This document shows, in pieces, positions 17,421 to 25,652 of a stretch of DNA of 48,131 nucleotides. The notes under the pieces were generated by a model, which saw only the letters and a list, made by a program, of their open reading frames with translations, was not told the origin of the DNA and made no database searches. The stretch spans positions 1 to 48,131 of the forward strand of contig CAZPSH010000021.1 in assembly GCA_964589625.1 (NCBI GenBank). The letters run 5' to 3'. The DNA comes from JBFLVU01 sp964589625 (lineage in GTDB: Bacteria > Acidobacteriota > UBA4820 > DSQY01). Numbering within the stretch: the stretch's first letter is position 1; each line of letters opens with the position of its first letter. Made by a program: the position numbers and the translations under genes.

Positions 17421-17436
17421 AGCAAGACAGTTGCCA
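17421..17436 (-). promoter_or_regulatory. Sigma-54 (-24/-12) promoter of the multicopper operon
   Basis: On the minus strand this reads TGGCAACTGTCTTGCT. It matches the sigma-54 consensus TGGCAC-N5-TTGCA/T with the required ten bases between the -24 GG and the -12 GC. Transcription would start near 17410, giving a leader of about 19 bases before the ATG at 17391. The adjoining upstream gene encodes a sigma-54 activator, which strongly supports the call. Confidence 0.8.
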
Positions 17437-17677
17437 TATGCTGAGAAACTCGCAACAAGGTGCAAAACAAGGAGATTAGGACAAGGGCCTCCCACGGGGC
17501 CTCCCGAACTCTATCCCCGGGATCCGATCCGGCGGTCCTGGTTCCCTATCTGGCGCCCCAAGGGTTACGGGACGATCCGCGCCCGCATCCCGTTGGCCCG
17601 TTTTCTGTCCAATTGACTCCCTTCGCCCGAGACACAGAGACAGCGAGACAGGGCGGAGTGAAACGCTTCCTGGCAAC
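17437..17677 (-). promoter_or_regulatory. Gap between the sigma-54 activator and its likely target promoter
   Basis: No gene is seen. The distance (promoter element to activator stop, about 240 bases) is right for upstream enhancer sites of an NtrC-type activator. An imperfect inverted repeat (ACGGGAT... ATCGTCCCGT on the minus strand, near 17566-17595) is a possible binding site. No clear terminator for the activator gene was found. Confidence 0.4.
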
Positions 17678-19081
17678 CTAGGCGTTGCGTTCAAGAAACC
17701 GGTAGAGAGTGGCCCGGCTCACTCCCAACTTTCGAGCCGCCAGAACCTTGTTCCCGCCGCAGGAGAGCAAGGCCTCCGAAACCGCCATGCGGGCCAGAGG
17801 CACGCGGTGCCGCACGGCTCCGCGCAGGACTTCGACCTCTGCGGGCCCCCGTACCGCGGCGGGCAGATGGCAGACCTCCAGGTCCGCTCCCCGGGATTGG
17901 ACAAGCGCGAAATGGAGGGCGTTCTCGAGCTCCCGCACGTTTCCAGGCCAGTCATGGGCCTGCAGGCGATCCAGCGCATCCGCCGTGAGCCTCGCGGGAG
18001 GGTGGCCGTGCTCGGAGCAAATCCTTCCCAGGAAGTGCTGGGCGAGGACCGCGATGTCCCCCCGGCGGTGGCGGAGCGGAGGAACCTGGATGGGCACCAC
18101 GGCAAGGCGGTAGTAGAGGTCCGCCCGGAAACGCCCTTGGGCGACCTCCTTTTCCAGATTGCGGTTGGTCGCGCAGATGACGCGCACGTCCACTCTTGAG
18201 GTGTGCTCGCCCCCCACGCGCTCGAAACTCCCGTCCTGGAGGACCCGCAGGAGCTTGACCTGCATGGCCGGACTGAGCTCCCCGATCTCGTCGAGAAAGA
18301 TGGTCCCTCCATCGGCCAGTTCGAAGCGGCCCTTCTTGTCGCGGATCGCCCCCGTAAATGCGCCCCGAACGTGCCCGAAGAGTTCGCTTTCCAGGAGGCC
18401 ATCCGTGAGCACGCCGCAGTTCACCGGGACGATGTGCCGAAGGGCCCTTGCGCTCTCCTTGTGGATGGCCACCGCTACGAGTTCCTTCCCCACGCCGCTC
18501 TCGCCGTGAACCAGTACGGGGACGGGAAGACGCGCCACCACGCGGATCGCCTCGAAGAGGCCCTCCATTTGGGGGTCCTTCCCGATCATCCCGTGAAACC
18601 CCTCTTCCTGATGCGCCTGCTTCAATTGCACCAGCCGCGAGAGGTCCTCGACCAGCACAATCACGTATCTCCGGCTTCGGTGGATGAGCGGAGAGGCGCT
18701 CAAGTGAAGCTCCAGGTCCTGGACCTTTCCGCCGAAGGCCACCTGAAAGCGGGCCCGGGTCCGCTGGGTCTTTCCCTCCTGAAGCGCCGCCTCCGCGATC
18801 CTTCGAGCATCGCAAGAGCGGCAGGCCTCCGCCTCCCCGCAGGACTCGAGTCTGCTGGCGTAAACGCACCCCAGCGCGCCGCCCCCCTTCAGACCGAGGA
18901 GGCGGTTGGCCGGCACTCCCAAGGCCTTTTCGAGCACGTCGTTGACCGCGAGGACACGCCTCTCCTCGTCCATGAGGAGCATCCCGCAGGGAATGGCCCC
19001 AAGGAGCGTCCGGGTGAATTCGGGGCCGAGGACCAGGCCCTCGAGTTCCTCCGTCGTGGGGCTTGGGGAGAACTGGGCCAT
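17678..19081 (-). CDS. Sigma-54-dependent transcriptional activator with a Cys-rich PAS domain
   Basis: A 467-residue protein. The N-terminal PAS-like domain (about 20-150) carries Cys72, Cys81, Cys87 and Cys90 (GCVYASRLESCGEAEACRSC). The AAA+ domain (about 165-395) has Walker A GESGVGKE (193-200), the sigma-54-contacting GAFTGA (240-245), Walker B GTIFLDEIGE (259-268) and a WPGNVREL motif (378-385). A Fis-type helix-turn-helix ends the protein (about 437-465). No receiver domain is present, so the signal is probably sensed directly by the PAS domain. It acts in the cytoplasm, remodelling sigma-54 RNA polymerase. The operon immediately downstream, on the same strand, begins with a matching -24/-12 promoter and is the likely target. 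The ATG at 19081 is chosen by domain boundaries; the upstream GGAGG is somewhat distant (about 13 bases). Confidence 0.93.
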   Translation of the reverse strand: MAQFSPSPTTEELEGLVLGPEFTRTLLGAIPCGMLLMDEERRVLAVNDVLEKALGVPANRLLGLKGGGALGCVYASRLESCGEAEACRSCDARRIAEAALQEGKTQRTRARFQVAFGGKVQDLELHLSASPLIHRSRRYVIVLVEDLSRLVQLKQAHQEEGFHGMIGKDPQMEGLFEAIRVVARLPVPVLVHGESGVGKELVAVAIHKESARALRHIVPVNCGVLTDGLLESELFGHVRGAFTGAIRDKKGRFELADGGTIFLDEIGELSPAMQVKLLRVLQDGSFERVGGEHTSRVDVRVICATNRNLEKEVAQGRFRADLYYRLAVVPIQVPPLRHRRGDIAVLAQHFLGRICSEHGHPPARLTADALDRLQAHDWPGNVRELENALHFALVQSRGADLEVCHLPAAVRGPAEVEVLRGAVRHRVPLARMAVSEALLSCGGNKVLAARKLGVSRATLYRFLERNA

Positions 19082-19299
19082 TGTTTCCAACACCCCTCCG
19101 TTCCCTCTAGCGAGACCAACGGATGTCCCGCCAATGAATGCCGACTGGTCTGCTGTTAGGTAAACCCTCGAAGCGGTTTTTTCTTCCCGCTCCGCCGACC
19201 TTGACGTCGGGGGCGGATTTTGAAAAGGTGAAGGCGGGTCAGGGGGGGGCACCGGACGCCGGGAGTCGCGGGGCCACCCCGATGGAGGGGGAGATTGAG

Positions 19300-20181
19300 A
19301 TGAAACGGACGGCCTGGTCGCTTCTCTTCTGGCTAATTTGTTCCGCCGGATGGGCCCAGATTCCCGATTCCTCACCCGGGGAGGCGAAGGTCCTCGTGCT
19401 CCACCGACCCCACTTGAGGGGGCAGACCTACGAAGTTGCGGTGCGCCTCGATGGACACAGCAAGGGCACCATGGGAGTCGGCGAATCCACCTCGGGCCAG
19501 AGCCAGAGTTTCCGGCTCGACCTGTCGGGCATCGCCAAGGTGGTGTCCGTAAATGGCTTGGGGGAGCCGACCCTCCTCGTCCTGTCCGTGGCGAAGGCGC
19601 GCCTCCTGCTCGACGGCGAGGAGAAGGCCCTGGATCTGGATGGGGCGGAACTCGGAGTCTCCTTTCCCGGAGGCAAGGTTCGCTTCACCCGCAAAGACGG
19701 AAAGCCCATGGTCAAGGAGGCCGAAGGGCTTCTTTCTCAGGCCTTCGGCCCGCCCAAGGCCGTCCACCCGGATGAGGCACTAGGCCCTGGGCGACCCGTG
19801 AAGCCGGGAGAGTCCTGGACTTTGAAGCCTGAAATTCTGGCCCGTTTGCTGGCGTCCAGAGCCGAGGGAAATCTCGCGCCCCGACCCTCGAACTTTGAAG
19901 GGACCATGACCTACCTGGGTCCCGAAACCTGGGACGGGATTCCCTGCTCTCACCTCCGCACATCGGTGGTGGTGAAGGACCTCAAGATCCCCAAGTTCGT
20001 CGGCACGATCCGCACGGACGTCACGGAAGATCTCTGGCTTCCCGAGGATGCTTCGTCGATCCGCGCCCACCGCGTCGCCACCCTCGTCAACGATGTGTGG
20101 GGAAAGTTCCTTTCGGGGGACGGCAAGGCACTGGACGTCAAGAGCAAGGATACGATGGCGCTGGATTTCCAAACGCGGTAG
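19300..20181 (+). CDS. Exported protein of unknown function
   Basis: A 293-residue protein with a signal peptide (residues 1-19, ending GWAQ). The ATG at 19300 follows GGAGGGGGAG; longer versions would place the signal peptide internally. The mature protein is beta-rich without Cys pairs or recognised catalytic motifs. One region (about 150-285, EALGPGRPVKPGESWTL, then YLGPETWDGIPCSHLRTS) resembles the repeating strand pattern of exported proteins of the DUF6263 sort, but this is only a general likeness. It is transcribed divergently from the sigma-54 activator and converges on the AMMECR1 gene, with only eight bases between the stops. Function unknown. Confidence 0.8.
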   Translation: MKRTAWSLLFWLICSAGWAQIPDSSPGEAKVLVLHRPHLRGQTYEVAVRLDGHSKGTMGVGESTSGQSQSFRLDLSGIAKVVSVNGLGEPTLLVLSVAKARLLLDGEEKALDLDGAELGVSFPGGKVRFTRKDGKPMVKEAEGLLSQAFGPPKAVHPDEALGPGRPVKPGESWTLKPEILARLLASRAEGNLAPRPSNFEGTMTYLGPETWDGIPCSHLRTSVVVKDLKIPKFVGTIRTDVTEDLWLPEDASSIRAHRVATLVNDVWGKFLSGDGKALDVKSKDTMALDFQTR

Positions 20182-20189
20182 GCGCCGGA

Positions 20190-20765
20190 TCAGGACTTCT
20201 CGCCCCAGACCTCCGCCTCGAACTTCTCCACGACGGTCCCCGGCTCTCGCCACACCCCTGGCGGGAGACCCGCCTTCAGACAGGTCTGCCGGAGGAATTC
20301 TTCCCGGTCCCAATCCCACTCCACGACCACCTGTGGAAGGAGCAGCCCCTTCCGATACCCCCGGCTCACGATCAGGCCGTGGCGGCCGATCTCGATGGAG
20401 TCCCACCCCGCCACGGGCAACGGGACCGTGAGGGCGGAGATTTCCAGGCGGATCCGGGGCAGGTCCCTGGCACCGACCGGAGGAAACCTGGGGTCCTCCA
20501 CGGCGGCGCTAACCGCCATGCGGGCGATGGTGGCGTCCAGGGGCCCGACGGGCAACACGGTGCCGACGCACCCCCGCAGGTCTCCCTCCTCCGTCTTCAA
20601 CGTCACGAAGGCCCCCCGAAAGTGGGGGGCCACGGTGGGGAAATCCCGCACGGGCTGGAGCCGTCGGCCCTCTTCGAGGTAAGCCCGGATGGCCTCCCGG
20701 GCGAGGGCCAACAAAGCCCGGCGGGTCTCCGCTCCAAGGGGCGAAACGTGCGGTTCAGACGGCAA
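20190..20765 (-). CDS. AMMECR1-domain protein (AmmeMemoRadiSam protein A type)
   Basis: A 191-residue cytosolic protein if it starts at TTG 20765, which has GGGGAG a few bases upstream and overlaps the end of the NifU-like gene by 11 bases. The longer frame adds low-complexity residues encoded antisense-like within that gene. AMMECR1 hallmarks are present: GAFVTLKTEEGDLRGCVGT (catalytic-like Cys in the LRGC motif), AVSAAVEDPRFPPV, and a C-terminal LLPQVVVEWDWDREEFLRQTC segment. The family is conserved from bacteria to man; in bacteria it often accompanies a Memo protein and a radical SAM enzyme, neither of which is present here. The biochemical role is unknown. The start codon is uncertain. 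Confidence 0.85.
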   Translation of the reverse strand: MPSEPHVSPLGAETRRALLALAREAIRAYLEEGRRLQPVRDFPTVAPHFRGAFVTLKTEEGDLRGCVGTVLPVGPLDATIARMAVSAAVEDPRFPPVGARDLPRIRLEISALTVPLPVAGWDSIEIGRHGLIVSRGYRKGLLLPQVVVEWDWDREEFLRQTCLKAGLPPGVWREPGTVVEKFEAEVWGEKS

Positions 20766-20985
20766 CCAGCTCCCCGAACTCGGGGATGGTCCGTTTGAGT
20801 TCGCCGTAGACCCCTTGATAGAGCGTGTAGACGGCCCCGGGGCAACCGTGGCAGGCACCCACGAGCCTGACCTTCAGGTTGGGCTCCTGGATCTCCACGA
20901 TCTCGATGTCTCCGCCGTCCATTTGCAGCGCCGGGCGGATTCTGGCGATGACTTCGCGGACGCGGTTCTCAAAGGTCTCCGACAT
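20755..20985 (-). CDS. NifU-like C-terminal-domain Fe-S scaffold protein
   Basis: A 76-residue protein consisting of a single NifU C-terminal domain: an N-terminal helix (VREVIARIRPALQMDGGDIEIV) and the CHGCPGA motif (CXXC) that binds a transient Fe-S cluster. Such stand-alone domains (Nfu type) help deliver clusters to apo-proteins in the cytoplasm. GGAGG lies seven bases before the ATG. Its stop region overlaps the AMMECR1 start, so the two are co-translated. No other Isc/Suf genes are in the window. Confidence 0.93.
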   Translation of the reverse strand: MSETFENRVREVIARIRPALQMDGGDIEIVEIQEPNLKVRLVGACHGCPGAVYTLYQGVYGELKRTIPEFGELVAV

Positions 20986-21063
20986 ACGACGGCCTCCTCA
21001 TAGCTGTCAGGATAGTCCGTCGGGGCCCTGCCTGGCGAGACCCGGGGGGCCGGGCGCCCCGTT

Positions 21064-21699
21064 TCAGGGGCTTTTCAACCACAGAGCGTAGGTCCTTCGG
21101 GTCTCTTCGATGTCGCGCCGGTAAGTCATTCGGGGCAGTCCGTCCTGTCCGCCCCGCCTCAAGGCCTGGGGGCCGGCGTTGTAGACGACCAGGGCGGCGT
21201 CCACGCTTCCGTAGCGCGCTTCCAGGGACTTGAGGTAGGCAAACCCCAGCCGGATGTTCAGCGCGGAATCGAAGAGGCTTGCCCCGTCGAGGTCGATTCC
21301 CTCTTCGGAGGCGACGGACCTTGCCGTGGCAGGGAGAAGCTGCATGAGCCCCACGGCGCCCTTCGGGGAAACCGCACCCACCTGAAAGGTGCTCTCGTTC
21401 TTGATCACGCTGAGGATGAATTCGGGCGCGTACCCGTGTGCGCGGGAGACCTCGTCCACGGCCGAGGCGGTCCGGTCGAAGAGGGGTCGGGGCCATCTCA
21501 GGCGGCAGTCGACCAGGGCTCGGGAGAGCAGAAGGGGCGTGGGGGAGGGCGCCGGGCGGCACGGCGCCGGCCGGTTCACCCGCACGGCCACCTCGCCCGA
21601 ATACCCCGCGGGCTTGCTCCAGACGTTTATAAGGAACAGGCCGGACAGGGCGGCGGAGCACCCCAGCAGGCGTTCGAGGACCCAGAATGCGCGTCTCAT
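21064..21699 (-). CDS. SLT-family lytic transglycosylase
   Basis: A 211-residue protein with an N-terminal hydrophobic segment (about residues 8-26) that is a signal anchor or signal peptide. The SLT domain (about 75-205) has the ES motif of the family at Glu102 (VIKNESTFQ), then AVSPKGAVGLMQLLPATA and VVYNAGPQALRR. It cleaves peptidoglycan glycan strands to 1,6-anhydro products in the periplasm. TATATT lies 15 bases before the ATG with GGGAGC between, so a promoter close to the start is likely. It is followed by the NifU-like gene 78 bases downstream. Confidence 0.9.
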   Translation of the reverse strand: MRRAFWVLERLLGCSAALSGLFLINVWSKPAGYSGEVAVRVNRPAPCRPAPSPTPLLLSRALVDCRLRWPRPLFDRTASAVDEVSRAHGYAPEFILSVIKNESTFQVGAVSPKGAVGLMQLLPATARSVASEEGIDLDGASLFDSALNIRLGFAYLKSLEARYGSVDAALVVYNAGPQALRRGGQDGLPRMTYRRDIEETRRTYALWLKSP

Positions 21700-21781
21700 C
21701 CTGCTCCCAATATAGGTCTTCCCTCTCGAGCAACCCTTACCTGCCTGCTTCCAGGGGGGCTAGGCTCGGCGATCCCTACCC

Positions 21782-21802
21782 GGGCGCGGCCGGGCCGCGC
21801 CC
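21782..21802. repeat. Perfect 10-bp inverted repeat in the gap before sppA's 3' end
   Basis: GGGCGCGGCC at 21782-21791 and GGCCGCGCCC at 21793-21802 are separated by one base. A second short hairpin (GGGCC-TTT-GGCCC, 21878-21890) abuts the sppA stop. Neither is followed by a T run on the minus strand, so they are weak terminator candidates at best. Nothing else is seen in this 190-base gap. Confidence 0.5.
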
Positions 21803-21890
21803 CTCTTTCAGGAAAACGGCCTGCATGCGGCACTCTGACCAGGGAACCCCGTGGAGGCCAGTTCCATTCCCCCGCGGGGGCCTTTGGCCC

Positions 21891-23699
21891 TCATCGGGCG
21901 GGGCCGGTCAACACCCCGGGCAGGCCGGCCGGGGCCACCAGGACGAAGGGCTCGGAGGCGAGGGGCCTGAGTTGCTCGTATTCTGCATAGGCCCTGACCA
22001 GCTCGGGTGGAAGGGCGTGAACCCGCCTCGCCCGAACCATGTCCTCGGCTCCCCCCTCCAGGAAGGACTCGAAAAGGGTCTTGGGGCGCGGGTACACGCG
22101 CACGCGCACGCGCTCGTCCTTGGGGATCCCTGCCTTGTCCTTCGCCAGGTCCATGGCCTCCGGGATCCCGCCCAGCCGGTCAACGAGACCGATTTTCAAG
22201 GCGTCCTCACCCGACCAGATGCGCCCTTGGGCCACGCGGTCCACGTCCTCGTAGGACATTTTCCGGCCCTCCGCGACCTTGGACACGAAGTCCTGGTAGA
22301 AGGCTCGCATCTGCCCCTCGATGATCTTCTCCTGTTCCGGGGAGAAGCGGACGCCGGAGCTGAGCATGTCCGCGTTGGCGCCTCGCTTCAGAACCTCCTC
22401 CCGATAGTCAATCCAGTCGTAGAGACCCTTGAGGACGAATTTGCCCGATACGACCCCGATGGAACCCGTGATGGTGCCCGGCTGCGCCACGATCCCGTCG
22501 GACCCCATGGCGATGTAGTAACCCCCAGAGGCCGCCACATCCGACATGGAGACGACGACGGGCTTGGACTTTCTCAGAACTTGGACCTGGCGCCAGATGA
22601 CGTCCGATGCCAGGCCGGATCCGCCGGGGCTGTCCACGCGGAGCACGACGGCCGAAACGCCCCTGTCCTCCCCGGCCTTTCTCAGCCACTTCACCAGGGT
22701 GGCAGAGCCCACGTTCCCGCCGGAGCCCCCGTTGGATCCCTCCCCTTCGCCCGAGATGATCCCCCCGCTGGCAAGCACGAGGGCGACGGTCTTGCGGGCC
22801 TTGGCAGAAGGATCCACCCGGTGGTCTTTGATGTACTGGTCCATTTCCACCCGGTTCCACCTCTCGTCGTTCCCGTTGACCTTCCTCAGGGCCTCCTCTA
22901 CCTGATCCCGGTAAAGGAGGTCGTCCACGAGGCCTTCCTCCTCGAGCTGGGCACCCCAGAGGAAACCTCGATCCACCTTCGCCATGACGGATTCGGGAGT
23001 CACCCTCCTCCCCTCCGCGATCCCGCGGACCATCTGGCCGTAGAGGCTGTCCAAAATGGCGTTGGTGGCCTCCCGCTGGGCCTCCGTCATGTCCTTGCGC
23101 ATGAAGGTATCGGAGTAGGACTTGTACTCCCCGATGTGGTACAGCTGGGGCTCCACCCGGAGCTTGTCCAAAACCCCCCTGTAGAAGGGGACCTCCGCCA
23201 GAAGGCCCGTCATCATCAGGCTGGCGGAAGGCGGTGCGAAGACCTTGTCGGCCGAGGAAGCCAGGTAGTAGCCCCCGTTCCCGGCGCTTTCGAAGTAGGC
23301 CCACACCGGCTTCCCGCTCTTCTTGAACCGGAGGACGGCGGCTCGGATCTCCTGGATCTTGCCGAATCCGGCAGGGATGGCGCCCACGTCGAGTAGGACG
23401 CCCTTGATCCGGTCGTCCCCGGCCGCCCGGTCCAAGGCCGTCACCACCTCGTGGACCGTGTAAACCTTGATGTTGAACAGCTCGGTAAAGAGCGGATTGG
23501 GCGGCAGTTCCTGAAGGGGGCGATCCAAGGCGAGGACCAGCGTCGAGTCCGGCTTTACCGAGACGGTGGGCCCCTTCATCAGGGACGCGAAGCCCGCCAG
23601 GGCCAGGACGACGGCGAGGGCCAGGCCGACCACCACGACGAGGGCGACGATGAGGCCCCAGCGAACGCGTCGGGGGGCGGGGGTGGGATTCTCGCTCAT
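21891..23699 (-). CDS. sppA: Signal peptide peptidase SppA, long (67K) type
   Basis: A 602-residue inner-membrane serine protease that degrades cleaved signal peptides. A single N-terminal membrane segment (about 15-40) is followed by two tandem SppA/ClpP-like domains. The catalytic Lys is Lys193 (EYKSYSD) in the first domain and the nucleophile Ser391 (DVAASGGYY) in the second, matching the E. coli long-type arrangement. A Gly-rich linker (GEGEGSNGGSGGN, about 317-329) sits at the start of the second domain. The ATG at 23699 is preferred to the GTG two codons earlier because AGGAGGA is correctly spaced. It lies 52 bases after the NtrC-type regulator gene. Confidence 0.95.
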   Translation of the reverse strand: MSENPTPAPRRVRWGLIVALVVVVGLALAVVLALAGFASLMKGPTVSVKPDSTLVLALDRPLQELPPNPLFTELFNIKVYTVHEVVTALDRAAGDDRIKGVLLDVGAIPAGFGKIQEIRAAVLRFKKSGKPVWAYFESAGNGGYYLASSADKVFAPPSASLMMTGLLAEVPFYRGVLDKLRVEPQLYHIGEYKSYSDTFMRKDMTEAQREATNAILDSLYGQMVRGIAEGRRVTPESVMAKVDRGFLWGAQLEEEGLVDDLLYRDQVEEALRKVNGNDERWNRVEMDQYIKDHRVDPSAKARKTVALVLASGGIISGEGEGSNGGSGGNVGSATLVKWLRKAGEDRGVSAVVLRVDSPGGSGLASDVIWRQVQVLRKSKPVVVSMSDVAASGGYYIAMGSDGIVAQPGTITGSIGVVSGKFVLKGLYDWIDYREEVLKRGANADMLSSGVRFSPEQEKIIEGQMRAFYQDFVSKVAEGRKMSYEDVDRVAQGRIWSGEDALKIGLVDRLGGIPEAMDLAKDKAGIPKDERVRVRVYPRPKTLFESFLEGGAEDMVRARRVHALPPELVRAYAEYEQLRPLASEPFVLVAPAGLPGVLTGPAR

Positions 23700-23751
23700 G
23701 GGCACACTCCTCCTGCAAACGTATTACAACGGGTCAGCGGGGTCCGAGGTT

Positions 23752-25119
23752 TCAATCGGTCCCCGTCCCTCGTCGCGCCAGGGCCGCCTCCAGACGCGCG
23801 CCCGTCCAATCCAGCAGTCGCGCGGCCCGGCGGCGGTCCCCCCCACAACGACGCAGGACTTCCCGGGCCCGCCAACGCTCTTCGGCTTCGAGCCAGGCTT
23901 CGGGGTCTTCCTCCTGCGCAAGCGGCGCGTCGGCTCCCCCCGGGGGGGGCAGCCGCCCGCCGGCGAGGATCTCGGGGCCGATGCGGCCGTCTTCCGGTGC
24001 GAGGATGGCGCCCCTCTCCACGCGGTTCATGAGCTCGCGGACGTTGCCCGGCCAGGGCTGGGACTCCATCCAGGAGAGAGCCTCCGGCGTGAAGGACAGG
24101 CCGGAGCGGCCCAACTCACGGCGGAAGTGTACCAGGAAATGCTCCGCCAGTTCCTGCACGTCGCCGGGCCGCTCCCGCAGGGGGGGAATCCGGATGGGAA
24201 AGGCGCTCACCCGAAAGAAGAGGTCCTCGCGAAAGGAGCCCTCCTGGACCATCTGGGACAGGTCCCGGTGGGTGGCGCAGAGGACCCGCACGTCTACCCG
24301 GATGGGCCGGGTCCCCCCGACCCGGGTGAAGGACTTGTCCTCGAGGACCCTCAGGAGCTTTGCCTGAAGGGCCGGCCCCATCTCCCCGATTTCGTCGAGA
24401 AAGAGCGTTCCACCGTGGGCGTATTCGATTTTTCCGAGGGCCGAGGCGTGGGCCCCCGTAAAGGCCCCTTTCTCGTGGCCGAAGAGCTCGTTCTCGAGGA
24501 GGCTCTCCGGAAGAGCCGCGCAGTTCACGGCCACGAAGGGCTGGTTCCGCCTCGGGCCCGCCTCGTGGATGGCCCGCGCGAAGAGTTCCTTGCCCACTCC
24601 TGTCTCTCCGAGAATCAGGCACGTGGTGGAGATGGGGGCCACCTTGGCCGCCTGCTCCTGTGCCTCCAGGAGAAGTCGGCTCCTCCCGCGGATGGGGCGA
24701 AAGGCGGCGATGCGGTCGAGGTCTGCGGAAAGGGCCTCCTGGACGCGGCCCTGCCTTCCGGAGTCCAGGGCCCGGCGCACGACGTGCAAGAGGTGGTCGG
24801 GGTCCACGGGCTTGCTCAGGAAGTCGCAGGCCCCTCCCTTCATGGCCTCCACCGCCGTCTCCACCGATCCGTATGCCGTCAGCAGCACGACGGGGGCGAG
24901 GGGCCAACGGTCCCGGCTGGCCCGGAGGAGTTCGAGCCCCGTATGGACCGGAAGTTTGAGGTCCAGAAGCGCCAGGTCGTACCCGCCCTCCTCCACGGCG
25001 GCCATGGCGGAGCGTCCCTCCGCCGCCTCCACCACCTCGAAGCCCTCCCGCGCGAGAACCTCCGCCACGGCCCTGCGCAGGCTGGCCCTGTCCTCCGCGA
25101 GAAGGACGCGGGGGCTCAT
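23752..25119 (-). CDS. NtrC-type sigma-54 response regulator
   Basis: A 455-residue cytoplasmic protein. Receiver domain (1-120) with the acidic pair near residues 9-10, phosphoacceptor Asp53 (LLDLKLP) and Lys103 (SKPVDP). AAA+ domain with Walker A GETGVGKE (171-178), intact GAFTGA (218-223), Walker B GTLFLDEIGE (237-246) and WPGNVREL (356-363). The C-terminal Fis-like HTH (about 415-450) is Arg-rich and somewhat diverged. It overlaps the upstream coiled-coil gene by four bases (ATGA). No histidine kinase lies nearby, so its partner is elsewhere. Genes controlled are unknown. Confidence 0.94.
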   Translation of the reverse strand: MSPRVLLAEDRASLRRAVAEVLAREGFEVVEAAEGRSAMAAVEEGGYDLALLDLKLPVHTGLELLRASRDRWPLAPVVLLTAYGSVETAVEAMKGGACDFLSKPVDPDHLLHVVRRALDSGRQGRVQEALSADLDRIAAFRPIRGRSRLLLEAQEQAAKVAPISTTCLILGETGVGKELFARAIHEAGPRRNQPFVAVNCAALPESLLENELFGHEKGAFTGAHASALGKIEYAHGGTLFLDEIGEMGPALQAKLLRVLEDKSFTRVGGTRPIRVDVRVLCATHRDLSQMVQEGSFREDLFFRVSAFPIRIPPLRERPGDVQELAEHFLVHFRRELGRSGLSFTPEALSWMESQPWPGNVRELMNRVERGAILAPEDGRIGPEILAGGRLPPPGGADAPLAQEEDPEAWLEAEERWRAREVLRRCGGDRRRAARLLDWTGARLEAALARRGTGTD

Positions 25120-25565
25120 GGCTTCGCCTCCCTGGCCAGGCGGCGGAGGACCTCGTCCACTTCCTTGATCCGTCGTTCGGTATCGGCCATGTCCCTCCGC
25201 AGGTTGTTCTGAACCTCCTGCAGACTTGCCACGTCCTGTGCCAGCATCTCCCTCAGGAGTGCCTCCGTGGTGTAGCTTCCCTGAACGGCGGCCAGCCGCA
25301 GTTCCAGGTCGGCAAGCCGCTCCTCCAGGGCCCTGCGTTCCGTCTCGAAGCCCTCTCTCCGTCGCCCGTACTCCGCCCGCTCCGGTTCGGGCGGGGTCTC
25401 CCAGTCGTAGATGAGGTCGAAGTCGCGGTCCCACGAGAGGGCGATACCGGTAAGCAAGGGATCGGCCTTCCGGTCCGCCCCGGACGGGACCCCCTGGGTC
25501 CGTCCCAAAAGGGATGGCAAAAGGACGAGGACCGCCGCGGCCAGCATCGTTTTCAGCCTGCTCAT
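25116..25565 (-). CDS. Exported coiled-coil protein of unknown function
   Basis: A 149-residue protein with a signal peptide (about residues 1-24, ending GRTQG). Most of the mature part (about 65-145) is a long coiled coil rich in Glu/Arg/Leu heptads. It is translationally coupled to the NtrC-type regulator downstream by an ATGA overlap. The ATG at 25565 has no SD; a TATACT box ends seven bases before it, so the message may be leaderless (an alternative in-frame ATG is at 25547). Function unknown; the coupling hints at a role in the same signalling pathway. Confidence 0.75.
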   Translation of the reverse strand: MSRLKTMLAAAVLVLLPSLLGRTQGVPSGADRKADPLLTGIALSWDRDFDLIYDWETPPEPERAEYGRRREGFETERRALEERLADLELRLAAVQGSYTTEALLREMLAQDVASLQEVQNNLRRDMADTERRIKEVDEVLRRLAREAKP

Positions 25566-25571
25566 AAGGTC

Positions 25572-25600
25572 AGTATAGACGCGCCTGCTCGGGTCACCAA
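25572..25600 (-). promoter_or_regulatory. Putative sigma-70-type promoter for the coiled-coil/regulator pair
   Basis: On the minus strand TTGGTG (25595-25600) is followed after 17 bases by TATACT (25572-25577). Predicted initiation falls on the A of the ATG at 25565. Confidence 0.5.
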
Positions 25601-25606
25601 GCCCGC

Positions 25607-25635
25607 TTCAACGGGAGACCCTCTCGCGGTATAGT
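25607..25635 (+). promoter_or_regulatory. Putative sigma-70-type promoter for the bactofilin/HTH pair
   Basis: TTCAAC (25607-25612), a 17-base spacer, then TATAGT (25630-25635). It lies 18 bases before the bactofilin ATG and diverges from the promoter of the neighbouring operon. Confidence 0.55.
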
Positions 25636-25652
25636 GCCGGATGGAGGGGCGC

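Noticed and set aside
19159..19186. Terminator-like AAACC...GGTTTTTT in the gap before the exported protein gene
   Set aside because: The stem is only five weak pairs and no plus-strand gene ends upstream of it.
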